This document shows positions 34,104 to 43,323 of a stretch of DNA of 64,000 nucleotides, piece after piece. The notes beneath the pieces were generated by a model, which saw only the letters and a program-made list of their open reading frames with translations, was not told the DNA's origin and made no database searches. Both the position numbers and the translations under genes were made by a program. The DNA is from Clostridia bacterium (GTDB lineage Bacteria > Bacillota > Clostridia > Oscillospirales > CAG-272): assembly GCA_017456905.1 (NCBI GenBank), contig JAFTIL010000017.1, positions 27,081 to 91,080 of the forward strand. The letters run 5' to 3'. Position 1 is the stretch's first letter. Each line of letters opens with the position of its first letter.

Positions 34104-34729
34104 AAATCGCATCTGTAAAGAAATTTTTGGCCGTTATTCTGTCCGTGTTCGCTATCCTGACCCTGACCGTTGTTGTAGCTTCCGCTACCGACGGCGCTGA
34201 AACGCCCGCCAAAAATCCCATCGCTGATATGTTTTTGGGTCTGTTCTCCGGCACGAACCTTGCCCTTTTGGGTGTGGCGCTGGCTGTTACTCTCCCTTGT
34301 ATCGGTTCCGCCAAGGCTGTTGGTATCGTTGGTGAAGCTGCTGACGGTCTGCTCTCCGAGCAGCCCGGTATGTTCGGTAAGGCATTCCCCATGATGGCTC
34401 TGCCTATGACCCAGGGTGTATACGGCCTGGTTGCGTCCTTCCTGATGCTCATGGCCCTCGGCCTTTTCGGTAATCCCGACAACCTCATGAACCTGACCTT
34501 TGCACAGGGCGGTTACTTCGTCATGGCTGCTCTTCCCATCGCCATCGCAGGTTATCTGTCTGCCATCCGTCAGGGCCGCGTAGCTGCCGCAGGTATCAAC
34601 CTCATCGGCAAGCGCCCCGGTTCTCTGGGTCAGGCTATCACCACCGCCGCACTGGTGGAGACTTATGCGATCTTCTCCCTGCTCATCACCATCATGCTGG
34701 TCTTCCTCTGCCCCTTCTCCGTACTCTGA
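34100..34729 (+). CDS. V-type ATP synthase subunit K (proteolipid), Na+-type ligands
   Basis: 209 aa with two duplicated hairpins that form the rotor ring. The ligands of the Na+ site known from Enterococcus hirae NtpK (L61, T64, Q65, Q110, E139) have exact counterparts: LPMTQG (L101, T104, Q105), AIRQGRVAAAG (Q158) and ALVETYA (E187). It is about 50 residues longer than NtpK: the first 30 residues look like a signal peptide or an extra helix. Na+ coupling is inferred from the residues. Confidence 0.93.
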   Translation: MKIASVKKFLAVILSVFAILTLTVVVASATDGAETPAKNPIADMFLGLFSGTNLALLGVALAVTLPCIGSAKAVGIVGEAADGLLSEQPGMFGKAFPMMALPMTQGVYGLVASFLMLMALGLFGNPDNLMNLTFAQGGYFVMAALPIAIAGYLSAIRQGRVAAAGINLIGKRPGSLGQAITTAALVETYAIFSLLITIMLVFLCPFSVL

Positions 34730-34765
34730 TACAAAGGAATTCCAAGGAAGGAAACTTAAAAAGCT

Positions 34766-35434
34766 ATGACCGGAATTGAAAAAGTCACGGGCAAGATCAT
34801 TGCCGATGCGCGTGAAGAGGCCGACGCCATCCTTCAAAGGGCTGACGAGACCTGTGCCGCTGTTCGAGCAGAATATTCAGCCCGTATCCAGGCCGAGCGG
34901 GACAAGCTGGAGGAGCAGGCCAACCGGGAGTGTGAGTCTATCATCACCCGTGCCAAATCCTCGGCGGCTATGGCCAAACGCAACGTAGTGCTTGAAAGCC
35001 GCGCTGCCCTCATCAGCGAGGCCTACGCTACTGCCGAAAAGGAGCTTCGCGAGCTCCCTGTGGACGAGTATCTGGATCTACTCGTCAAGATGCTGAGAGG
35101 CGCCCTCCTGCGTCAGCTTGAGAGTGAGCGGGAGAGCTTGGCGCTTTACGGCGAGAATATTACTCCCGATAAATACGAGGTGCTCCTCAACCGCAATGAC
35201 CGCGATATGTTCGGCACCCGTCTCATGGAGACGATCAAGCGCACTCAAGTGGGTAAGATCAGCATGAGCGTGCTGGACCGCGTGGTGTTGTCCAACCAGA
35301 TCGCTAAGATCGATGGCGGTCTCGTCCTCCGATGCGGGGACGTGGAGGCGAATTGCGCGCTCGGTATGATGATGGCGCAGGTGCGCCGCGCTACAGAGGT
35401 CAAGGTGAACCAAACGCTGTTCGGCAATACTTGA
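34766..35434 (+). CDS. V-type ATP synthase subunit E
   Basis: 222 aa: an N-terminal coiled coil (GKIIADAREEADAILQRADE, later AKRNVVLESRAALI) and a C-terminal globular domain (DGGLVLRCGDVEANCALG). It forms the peripheral stalk with subunit H. Ends 46 bases before subunit C. Confidence 0.92.
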   Translation: MTGIEKVTGKIIADAREEADAILQRADETCAAVRAEYSARIQAERDKLEEQANRECESIITRAKSSAAMAKRNVVLESRAALISEAYATAEKELRELPVDEYLDLLVKMLRGALLRQLESERESLALYGENITPDKYEVLLNRNDRDMFGTRLMETIKRTQVGKISMSVLDRVVLSNQIAKIDGGLVLRCGDVEANCALGMMMAQVRRATEVKVNQTLFGNT

Positions 35435-35480
35435 TCCTCGACCTAATCCGTCCCCTGCGAGGGGACACACGGAGGCATGA

Positions 35481-36524
35481 ATGAAAAAATTACAAGCCAC
35501 AGAATATACCTATGCCTCTGCCCGTATCCGCGCCATGGAAAACAGACTGGTGGGCAGAGAGCGTGTGGACGTGCTGGTTGATCTGAAGTCAAGCGAGGAC
35601 GTGATGGTAAAGCTTTCGGAGTATGGCGTTCTGTCCGCCGCTGAGGGGGAGGGAAGTGCTCCTGCCTCAGGGGAGACCTTAGGCTATAAGCGAGAGGAGA
35701 TGCTCACATCTCTCCTTTGTGCCGCCTGCAATGAAGTCTACGAGGCTGTGCCCGAGCCCGAATTTTTTGCTTGGTTCCGCTATCCCTACGATTGTAACAA
35801 TATCAAGACCGTGATCAAATGCCATATCAGAGGTATCGACCCTATGGATATGCTCTTTGATTTTGGTACGGTATCGGCAGAGGAAACGGTGCGGCTTCTG
35901 ACAGAAGGAAAGTGCGATGCATTCCCCACGGCTATGGCCGCAGCCATTGGCGAGGCCAAGGAAGCCTACGCCAAAACCAATGATCCCCAGCAGATCGATG
36001 CTATTTTAGATAAGGCCTGTTACGCGGATATGCTGACCTCGGCCAAAGCATCGGGGAACGAGACCATCCTGGGCTGGATCACCACCAAGATAGATCTCGT
36101 CAATATCATGATGTGTTTGCGCATTCTCCGCATGAAACGCGGAGAGACGGGCAAGATCTTTATGGATACCTGCCTTCTGGAAGGCGGAGACCTGCCCCTT
36201 GCTTTTTTTGACGCGGCCTACGAGGGCGGCGAAGAAATGCTTTGGAGTGGTCTTTCTTCGAGCCAATACAGCAAGTACAACCGCTTCGTCAGTGCTGTGG
36301 AAAGAACGGATAAGTCTCTTTCTGCCATAGAGCGCTGTGCCGACAACCACTGGATGTTGATCGTCCGTGAGGGTGCCCGTGTGCCCTTTGGCGCAGAGGT
36401 GGCAGGCGGTTACCTCGTTGCCTGCGAAGTGGCGGTGAAGAATATCCGCATCATACTGGCCGCCAAGGACGCAAAGCTGTCCTCCGACGTGCTGAGGGAA
36501 AGAATCAGGGATAGCTATGTATAA
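35481..36524 (+). CDS. V-type ATP synthase subunit C (d-type socket)
   Basis: 347 aa, helical, in the place of NtpC. Typical marks are TYASARIRAMENRLV at the N-terminus and FAWFRYPYDCNNIKTVIKC. It links the central stalk to the K ring. GGAGG lies 5 bases before the start; an overlapping ATG at 35477 is out of frame. Confidence 0.92.
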   Translation: MKKLQATEYTYASARIRAMENRLVGRERVDVLVDLKSSEDVMVKLSEYGVLSAAEGEGSAPASGETLGYKREEMLTSLLCAACNEVYEAVPEPEFFAWFRYPYDCNNIKTVIKCHIRGIDPMDMLFDFGTVSAEETVRLLTEGKCDAFPTAMAAAIGEAKEAYAKTNDPQQIDAILDKACYADMLTSAKASGNETILGWITTKIDLVNIMMCLRILRMKRGETGKIFMDTCLLEGGDLPLAFFDAAYEGGEEMLWSGLSSSQYSKYNRFVSAVERTDKSLSAIERCADNHWMLIVREGARVPFGAEVAGGYLVACEVAVKNIRIILAAKDAKLSSDVLRERIRDSYV

Positions 36525-36837
36525 GATTGGTATCATTGGCGAGCGCGATAGCGTGCTCGGATTTATGGCCATCGGCTTTTCCGTCCACGAGGCTCCTAAT
36601 GCCGAAAGCGCCAGAGATATTTTGCATACACTTGCAAAAGATGACAGCTACGCCATCATCTTTATCGTGGAAAATTATGCGGAGGCGATTGCCGAAGATA
36701 TTGCCCGTTATAATGACGTTCCCATCCCTGCGGTGATCACCATCCCGGGACGCGGAGGCTCAACGGGATACGGTATGGCCGCCATCAAGAGTGCCGTGGA
36801 ACGAGCCGTCGGCGCAGATATTATTTTCAAGGAGTGA
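36517..36837 (+). CDS. V-type ATP synthase subunit F
   Basis: 106 aa, small Rossmann-like fold of the central shaft: IGERDSVLGFMAIGFSV, IIFIVENYAEAIAEDI and ITIPGRGGSTGYG. It overlaps subunit C by 8 bases, indicating translational coupling. Confidence 0.93.
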   Translation: MYKIGIIGERDSVLGFMAIGFSVHEAPNAESARDILHTLAKDDSYAIIFIVENYAEAIAEDIARYNDVPIPAVITIPGRGGSTGYGMAAIKSAVERAVGADIIFKE

Positions 36838-36849
36838 GGAGCAACTACA

Positions 36850-38619
36850 ATGGTAGAAGGAAAGATTTTAAAGGTATCCGGCCCTCTGGTCATTGCCGAG
36901 GGTATGAGAAATGCCAATATGTTTGACGTGGTGCGTGTCGGTGAAAACCGTTTGATCGGTGAGATCATCGAAATGCACGGTGACCGCGCCTCTATCGAGG
37001 TCTACGAGGAAACTGCAGGCCTTGGCCGCGGCGATAAGGTGGTGTCTACGGGTGCCCCTCTATCCGTGGAGCTTGGCCCCGGTCTGATCACCTCCATTTA
37101 CGACGGCATCCAGCGCCCGCTGGAAGCCATGAGAATCAAATATGGCTCCAACATCCAGAAGGGTATCGACGAGGCCGCGCTGGACAGAGACAAGCGCTGG
37201 AGATTCGAGCCCGCGCTTTCGGTGGGTGACACCGTCAGCGGCGGCGACGTGTACGGTACCGTGCAGGAGACCGAGATCATTACCCACAAGATCATGTGCC
37301 CTCCTAAGAAGAAGGGTACCATCGTGGAGCTGATCCCCGGTGAATACCGTGTCACCGATCGTATTGGCCGTATCCGTCTTGATGACGGTACTCTGGAGGA
37401 TATCACCCTCATGCAGAAATGGCCCGTCCGCGTGGCCCGTCCCTATGCCGAAAAGCTGCCTCCCGTGGAGCCTATGATCACGGGTCAGCGTCCCATCGAC
37501 GCCCTGTTCCCCATCGCCAAGGGCGGTACTGCTTGCGTCCCCGGCCCCTTCGGCTCGGGTAAGACCGTGGTGCAGCACCAGCTTGCTAAATGGAGTGACG
37601 TGGATCTGGTGGTCTACATCGGTTGTGGCGAGCGCGGTAACGAGATGACAGACGTTCTCCGTGAGTTTCCCGAGCTGACCGACCCTCGTACGGGCAAGTC
37701 CCTCATGGAGCGTACCGTGTTGATCGCCAACACCTCGGATATGCCCGTGGCCGCTCGTGAGGCGTCTATCTATACGGGTATCACCATTGCCGAATATTTC
37801 CGTGATATGGGTTATTCGGTGGCTGTTATCGCTGACTCTACCTCCCGTTGGGCTGAGGCGCTCCGCAAAATGTCGGGCCGTCTTGAAGAAATGCCCGGTG
37901 AGGAAGGTTATCCTGCATACCTTACCTCTCGTTTGGCTCAGTTCTACGAGCGTGCGGGTAAGGTGGTCTGCATCGGTTCCGATAAGCGCGAGGGCGCTCT
38001 GTCTGCCATTGGTGCCGTATCTCCCCAGGGCGGTGATATCTCCGAGCCTGTGACCCAGGCGACTCTGCGTATCGTTAAGGTCTTCTGGGGTCTGGACGCA
38101 TCTTTGGCTTACCGCCGTCATTTCCCCGCCATCAACTGGCTCAATTCCTATTCTCTCTATCGTGACCGCCTGGACGGCTGGTTCGGTGAGCACGTGTCAC
38201 GCAAGTGGACCGAATATACGGGCCGTTGCCTCAAGACTCTCCAGCTTGAATCCAATCTGGACGAGATCGTCAAATTGGTTGGTATGGACGCTCTCTCCTC
38301 TGAAGATAGACTTATCATGGAGTCCGCCCGTTCTATCCGTGAGGACTTCCTCCAGCAGAACGCCTTTGAGGACGAGGACTGCTACACAGCCCTGGACAAG
38401 CAGTACGCCATGATGGATCTGGTGTTCTTCTTTGAGGACAAGGCCAAGGCCGCCGTCGCCGAGGGCGTGGATGTGGAGGATATCTCCAACCTGCCCGTTC
38501 GTGAGCGCATCGGCCGTTTCAAGGCTGTACCCTATGCTTCCTACCAGGCCGAGCTGGCATCTGTGAAAGAGCAGATCAACGCAGAACTGGGTCAGCTCAT
38601 TTCTGCTGTGCGCGCCTGA
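36850..38619 (+). CDS. atpA: V-type ATP synthase catalytic subunit A
   Basis: 589 aa. Walker [12 protein letters not shown] with K238; [46 protein letters not shown] (catalytic Glu region). The subunit-A-specific bulge domain lies before the P-loop ([16 protein letters not shown]). Hexamer with B hydrolyses or makes ATP. Confidence 0.97.
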   Translation: MVEGKILKVSGPLVIAEGMRNANMFDVVRVGENRLIGEIIEMHGDRASIEVYEETAGLGRGDKVVSTGAPLSVELGPGLITSIYDGIQRPLEAMRIKYGSNIQKGIDEAALDRDKRWRFEPALSVGDTVSGGDVYGTVQETEIITHKIMCPPKKKGTIVELIPGEYRVTDRIGRIRLDDGTLEDITLMQKWPVRVARPYAEKLPPVEPMITGQRPIDALFPIAKGGTACVPGPFGSGKTVVQHQLAKWSDVDLVVYIGCGERGNEMTDVLREFPELTDPRTGKSLMERTVLIANTSDMPVAAREASIYTGITIAEYFRDMGYSVAVIADSTSRWAEALRKMSGRLEEMPGEEGYPAYLTSRLAQFYERAGKVVCIGSDKREGALSAIGAVSPQGGDISEPVTQATLRIVKVFWGLDASLAYRRHFPAINWLNSYSLYRDRLDGWFGEHVSRKWTEYTGRCLKTLQLESNLDEIVKLVGMDALSSEDRLIMESARSIREDFLQQNAFEDEDCYTALDKQYAMMDLVFFFEDKAKAAVAEGVDVEDISNLPVRERIGRFKAVPYASYQAELASVKEQINAELGQLISAVRA

Positions 38620-38647
38620 TCCTGCCACCATTTGAAAGGAGATTCAC

Positions 38648-40030
38648 ATGATTAGAGAATACAAAACCATCGAAGAGGTGGCCGGTCCTCTTATGCTTGT
38701 CAAGCAGGTGGAGGGCGTCAAATACGATGAGCTGGGCGAGATCCAGCTCCCGAACGGTGAAGTGCGCCGCTGCCGTGTCCTTGAGGTCAACGGCAGAAAT
38801 GTGCTGGTTCAGCTTTTTGAGTCCTCTGCGGGACTGAACCTGGCTGAATCCAAGGTGAGATTTACAGGTCACGGCGTTGAACTGCCCGTGTCCGAAAATA
38901 TGTTGGGGCGCGTGTTCAACGGTATGGGCGAGGCCATCGACGGCGGTGCGGATATCATCCCCGTCAAGTCTTTGGATATCAACGGCTCCCCTATCAATCC
39001 CGCCGCTCGTTACTATCCCTCTGAGTTTATCCAGACGGGTGTTTCTACGATCGACGGTCTGAACACCCTGGTCAGAGGTCAGAAGCTGCCCATCTTCTCG
39101 GGCTCGGGTCTGCCCCATGCCAATCTGGCCGCTCAGATTGCAAGACAGGCTAAGGTCAGAGGCTCTGACTCTAAGTTCGCAGTGGTTTTTGCCGCTATCG
39201 GTATTACCTTTGAGGAAGCAGATTTCTTTATCTCCGACTTTAAGAAAACAGGCGCCATTGACCGCACGGTTCTGTTCATCAACCTGGCCTCCGACGCAGC
39301 CATCGAGCGTATTTCTACGCCTCGTATGGCCCTGACCGCCGCCGAGTACCTGGCGTTCGAGTGTGATATGCACGTGCTGGTCATTCTGACCGATATTACC
39401 AACTACGCAGAGGCACTTCGCGAGGTGTCTGCCGCCCGAAAGGAAGTCCCCGGCCGTCGTGGCTATCCCGGTTACCTTTATACCGACTTGGCCACCATGT
39501 ACGAGAGAGCAGGCAGAAAGATGGGCTCCGAGGGCTCCATCACCATGATCCCCATCCTCTCCATGCCCGAGGATGACAAGACCCACCCCATCCCCGACCT
39601 AACCGGCTATATTACCGAGGGTCAGATCATCCTGTCCCGTGAGATGTACCGCAAGGGCTATATGCCTCCCGTGGACGTCCTGCCTTCTCTGTCCCGTTTG
39701 AAGGACAAGGGTATCGGCGTTGGTAAGACCCGCGAGGATCACGCAGGTACCATGAACCAGCTCTTCTCCTCTTACGCAAGAGGTAAAGAGGCAAAGGAAC
39801 TGATGGTGGTGCTGGGTGAAGCCGCGCTGACCCCCATCGACAGACTTTACGCTAAGTTTGCCGATGCCTTTGAGGAAAGATATATCAACCAGGGCTTCAA
39901 CGAGAACAGAACCATTGAAGAGACCCTTGACCTCGGCTGGGAGCTGCTTTCCATCCTGCCCAGATCCGAAATGAAGCGTATCAAACCCGAATTCGTGGAG
40001 AAATATTGGCCTAAAAAAGATGAAAACTGA
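38648..40030 (+). CDS. atpB: V-type ATP synthase subunit B
   Basis: 460 aa, non-catalytic partner of A. It has no classical P-loop ([18 protein letters not shown] instead), plus [21 protein letters not shown] and [19 protein letters not shown]. It ends 11 bases before an unrelated secreted lipoprotein gene rather than directly before atpD. Confidence 0.97.
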   Translation: MIREYKTIEEVAGPLMLVKQVEGVKYDELGEIQLPNGEVRRCRVLEVNGRNVLVQLFESSAGLNLAESKVRFTGHGVELPVSENMLGRVFNGMGEAIDGGADIIPVKSLDINGSPINPAARYYPSEFIQTGVSTIDGLNTLVRGQKLPIFSGSGLPHANLAAQIARQAKVRGSDSKFAVVFAAIGITFEEADFFISDFKKTGAIDRTVLFINLASDAAIERISTPRMALTAAEYLAFECDMHVLVILTDITNYAEALREVSAARKEVPGRRGYPGYLYTDLATMYERAGRKMGSEGSITMIPILSMPEDDKTHPIPDLTGYITEGQIILSREMYRKGYMPPVDVLPSLSRLKDKGIGVGKTREDHAGTMNQLFSSYARGKEAKELMVVLGEAALTPIDRLYAKFADAFEERYINQGFNENRTIEETLDLGWELLSILPRSEMKRIKPEFVEKYWPKKDEN

Positions 40031-40041
40031 AAGGTGATCTT

Positions 40042-42411
40042 ATGAGAAAAAATCAGCTTTTCGCTCTGCTCTGCGGGATGCTGGTCATGCTCCTGCTTCT
40101 TGTGAGCTGTGGTGGCGACGATCCCGCCGAGACCACCCCCGAGACCGATACTCCGGTTGAGACTGTGACCGATGCCCCTGAAACTCCCACCGATCCCATG
40201 GAGACGGAGCCTTCCGGCTCTGAGGAGACCACCGAAGCGGCTACGGATTATTTCGAGGCTAACCGTATTGAAATCGTAAAACCCGATGAATTGAAGTCCC
40301 CCGACGTGGCTATCGCCGGTGATGGCTACGATATCTTCCAGATGAAGGAAGATACCGATTGGGGCTATCGCTACGGTTGCACCTACCTCTATAACGACGA
40401 TGGTACCATCGACGCTTATTTTGCGTCCCCCGGCGCCGACGGCGAATGGGACTGGATCGCCTACCGTCATTCCCCCGACGGCGGTGAGACCTGGACCCCC
40501 GAGAAGATGGTGCTGAACCCCACCCAGGGCTCCATGGACTTCTATTCCAACTGTGACCCCGGCGTGGTCTACTTCAACGGCTATTACTATCTGGGTTACA
40601 CCTCTACCTTGAATTCTACGGGTGCTTGCAATAACCTGTTTGTGGCACGCTCCAAGAATCCCGACGGGCCCTTTGAAAAGTGGAACGGCTCGGGTTGGGG
40701 CGGTGAGCATCCCCAGCCTATCGTGTACTACACCACCGACTACAGCAAGTTCGGTATGGGTGAGCCTTCCTTCGTGGAGCTGAACGGTACCCTGTATATC
40801 TACTATACCGATATTTGTCCCTCGGGCGACTACACCATGGTCGCCACGGCTGATGCCACCAACGAAAATTGGCCTGCTACCATGCAGTTCCACGGTGTGG
40901 TCGTGGAGAAGAACACCGACTCCATTGACATTAAGTACGTGGAGGAGTGGGGCAAGTTCGTGGGCGTGGCTACGGGCGACCGTATGGGCGCCGCCAGTTG
41001 GCTGGGCTTCTATGAGTCCAACGACGGTATCCATTTTGAACTGGTGGACATTGTCCGTAAGGATACCTATTCTCACCTGCACAACGCAGGCTTGTCCTCT
41101 CGCAGAAACGGTCACATCAATCTGACCGAGGACGCTGATAAGCTCCGCGTGATCTATGCATACGGTGAGGGCTGGGGTACGTGGAACACCCGTGTCCAGC
41201 CCATTACCCTGACCCTGACCGACAAGGAAGGCTATCTGGAGCGCATGGCCGCCGAAAAGAAGGTGGCATGCTTGCCCGATCCCGTCAACCGTGCTCCTGC
41301 TGTGGCTGAGGGCGAACGTAACTATATCATGGTGCGTACACAGCGTGATGTATACGAATATGGCTTGGCCAAGAAGAGCTTCCCCATTATTGTTCGCGTT
41401 TATGACGAATATTTCCAAAGCATTCAGCTTGACCGCCGTGATGAGAACGTCAGCTTCAAGGTTTATGATGAGAGCGTCATTACCATTGAAGGTATCATGG
41501 CAACCATCCGCGGTGTTGGCTCTACTGTGGTGGAGGTGCACTACGGCGATGAACTGCTCAACGTGTTCTACGTAAACATCACCGAGGTGGCCGAGGAGGA
41601 GGTTCCCGGTAATCCTCCCGTGGCCTTTGAGCCTGTATACGACAGTTATACCATTTACATGGGTGAGCGCGGCGATTACCGTCCCCAGATTCGCACCAAG
41701 TTGTGGTTCAGCGACGGTTCCTTCGAGGAGCATTACGTGGACGAGCCCAAGATCAATCTGACCTTTACGGGCTATGACACCAATATCATAGACGTAAACG
41801 CCAAGGGTATCGTGACTGCAAAGGCTAAGGGCGAGACCACCGTGACCGTGACCTACAAGGATATGTCCTGTGATGTCAAGATCACTGTTTCGGACGACCC
41901 GGAGGACGCTTACTATAAAACGGGCGATGGTGCCGTATTGGATTATACCAATATTGATTTCACAAAGCCCGAGTCGTCGGAGGTGCTTAACGGCACGAAC
42001 AACGCCAGCGCATCTGTGACCTCCGAGGGTCTGATGCTGGTGGTCAATGATGTGGGCAAGACTCCTGATATGACCGATGCGATCGTACGCTTGAATTACG
42101 GTAAGTCCCTGGACACGCTGAAGGCCGAGGATTACGATTATTTGGAGATCACTTATAAGGTTTCTGTCGATAACTCCCAGCACGCAACGCGCACTCAGGT
42201 CTTTGTGTGCGCGGGTAACGTGACCAGCGAGACAGCTGATTGCCAGGTAATGGCCAATCTGGAAACTGATGGTGAATTCCATACCCTGAAGATCAAGTTG
42301 TCGGATTACACTTGGTGGACGGGCACCATCAATTCCTTGCGCTTTGATTTCTTTGACTACTCCGTTGGTGGTGACACCATGATCGTCTCCTCCATTAAGC
42401 TTACGAAATAA
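40042..42411 (+). CDS. Secreted lipoprotein with beta-propeller, Big-like and C-terminal sandwich domains
   Basis: 789 aa. Lipobox LLVSC (Cys 23), a Thr/Glu/Pro linker to about residue 80, then a sialidase/GH43-like propeller (about 85-420; SPDGGETWTPE is Asp-box-like, also DPGVVYFNGYYYLGYTS and GMGEPSFVELNGTLYIYYTD). Two Big-like Ig domains follow (about 430-615; IIDVNAKGIVTAKAKGETTV), then a sandwich domain (TINSLRFDFFDYS) shared with the three surface proteins. It starts 11 bases after atpB with AAAGGTGA, so it is in the V-ATPase transcript. Catalysis is not certain. Confidence 0.85.
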   Translation: MRKNQLFALLCGMLVMLLLLVSCGGDDPAETTPETDTPVETVTDAPETPTDPMETEPSGSEETTEAATDYFEANRIEIVKPDELKSPDVAIAGDGYDIFQMKEDTDWGYRYGCTYLYNDDGTIDAYFASPGADGEWDWIAYRHSPDGGETWTPEKMVLNPTQGSMDFYSNCDPGVVYFNGYYYLGYTSTLNSTGACNNLFVARSKNPDGPFEKWNGSGWGGEHPQPIVYYTTDYSKFGMGEPSFVELNGTLYIYYTDICPSGDYTMVATADATNENWPATMQFHGVVVEKNTDSIDIKYVEEWGKFVGVATGDRMGAASWLGFYESNDGIHFELVDIVRKDTYSHLHNAGLSSRRNGHINLTEDADKLRVIYAYGEGWGTWNTRVQPITLTLTDKEGYLERMAAEKKVACLPDPVNRAPAVAEGERNYIMVRTQRDVYEYGLAKKSFPIIVRVYDEYFQSIQLDRRDENVSFKVYDESVITIEGIMATIRGVGSTVVEVHYGDELLNVFYVNITEVAEEEVPGNPPVAFEPVYDSYTIYMGERGDYRPQIRTKLWFSDGSFEEHYVDEPKINLTFTGYDTNIIDVNAKGIVTAKAKGETTVTVTYKDMSCDVKITVSDDPEDAYYKTGDGAVLDYTNIDFTKPESSEVLNGTNNASASVTSEGLMLVVNDVGKTPDMTDAIVRLNYGKSLDTLKAEDYDYLEITYKVSVDNSQHATRTQVFVCAGNVTSETADCQVMANLETDGEFHTLKIKLSDYTWWTGTINSLRFDFFDYSVGGDTMIVSSIKLTK

Positions 42412-42457
42412 TTATCTCTTATAAATTTTTGTTCTGTAAACAGAAAGGACTGTTCCC

Positions 42458-43126
42458 ATGGCTGAACTCAGAGTAAATCCCACCAGAATGGAACTGAAAA
42501 AGGTGCAGGCTCGCTACGTAACTGCCCGCCGCGGTCACAAGCTGCTGAAGGACAAGCGCGACGAGCTGATGAAGCGCTTTCTCGAAGTGGTACGCGAGGA
42601 CAAGGAGCTTCGTATTCGCGTCGAGGCGGCGTTGGGTGCCGTGCACAACAGCTTCAGCATCGCCAGCGCGGTGAGCAGTCCTCAAATGCTCAAGGAGGCC
42701 ATGCTTCTTTCTAAAAGGGAAGGGCGGTTGGACGTATCCTACAAGAACCTCATGAGCGTGACCGTTCCTGTATACTCCTTGGAGGTTACGGGCGAGGGCG
42801 GTTCCGATAGCTATAACTACGGCATGGCCTTTACTTCTGGCGAATTGGATGCATCTCTGAGGGAATTGAACGGGATCCTCACGGATCTCGTCCGCATGGC
42901 GGAGCTGGAAAAGACCGCGCAAATGCTGGCGGAGGAGATCGAAAAGACCCGCCGCCGTGTCAATGCTCTGGAGTATATCATGATGCCCCGCTACCTTGAG
43001 ACCATCAAGACCATCAAGATGAAGCTTGAGGAAAATGAACGCGGTAACACCACGCGGCTCATGAAGGTTAAGGATATGATGCTCGCGGCACAACTGAAAA
43101 CGCAGAATACTGAAGAAGATGAATAA
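42458..43126 (+). CDS. V-type ATP synthase subunit D
   Basis: 222 aa, the central shaft. NPTRMELKKVQARYVTARRG is diagnostic, with helical ends and ALEYIMMPRYLETIKTIKM. It lies after the inserted lipoprotein and closes the operon; the terminator follows. Confidence 0.95.
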   Translation: MAELRVNPTRMELKKVQARYVTARRGHKLLKDKRDELMKRFLEVVREDKELRIRVEAALGAVHNSFSIASAVSSPQMLKEAMLLSKREGRLDVSYKNLMSVTVPVYSLEVTGEGGSDSYNYGMAFTSGELDASLRELNGILTDLVRMAELEKTAQMLAEEIEKTRRRVNALEYIMMPRYLETIKTIKMKLEENERGNTTRLMKVKDMMLAAQLKTQNTEEDE

Positions 43127-43130
43127 TCAA

Positions 43131-43166
43131 AGGGCGCACTCTTTTTTGAGTGCGTCCTGCTTTTTT
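43131..43166 (+). terminator. Terminator of the V-ATPase operon
   Basis: AGGGCGCACTC pairs with GAGTGCGTCCT (one G-U), followed by GCTTTTTT. Confidence 0.9.
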
Positions 43167-43180
43167 ACCCCCAAATCATC

Positions 43181-43209
43181 TTGATTTTTATCGTATTATG
43201 TGGTATACT
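43181..43209 (+). promoter_or_regulatory. Promoter for the Cys-repeat surface protein
   Basis: TTGATT, 17 bases, TATACT preceded by TGTGG. A leader of about 110 bases follows. Confidence 0.65.
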
Positions 43210-43323
43210 TAACCATGGATTATTGTGTTCAGCACGATTCTCCCCGAACGTGGAGTTTGATCTAGCAACACGGGCGAATTGAAAAATATCTTTGTGCTGC
43301 CGAGAGGCAGGTTGGAGATGAAT

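Noticed and set aside
39847-42282. An 811-codon minus-strand frame
   Set aside because: Antisense to the lipoprotein gene; low-complexity His/Gly/Val-rich product, no start signals.
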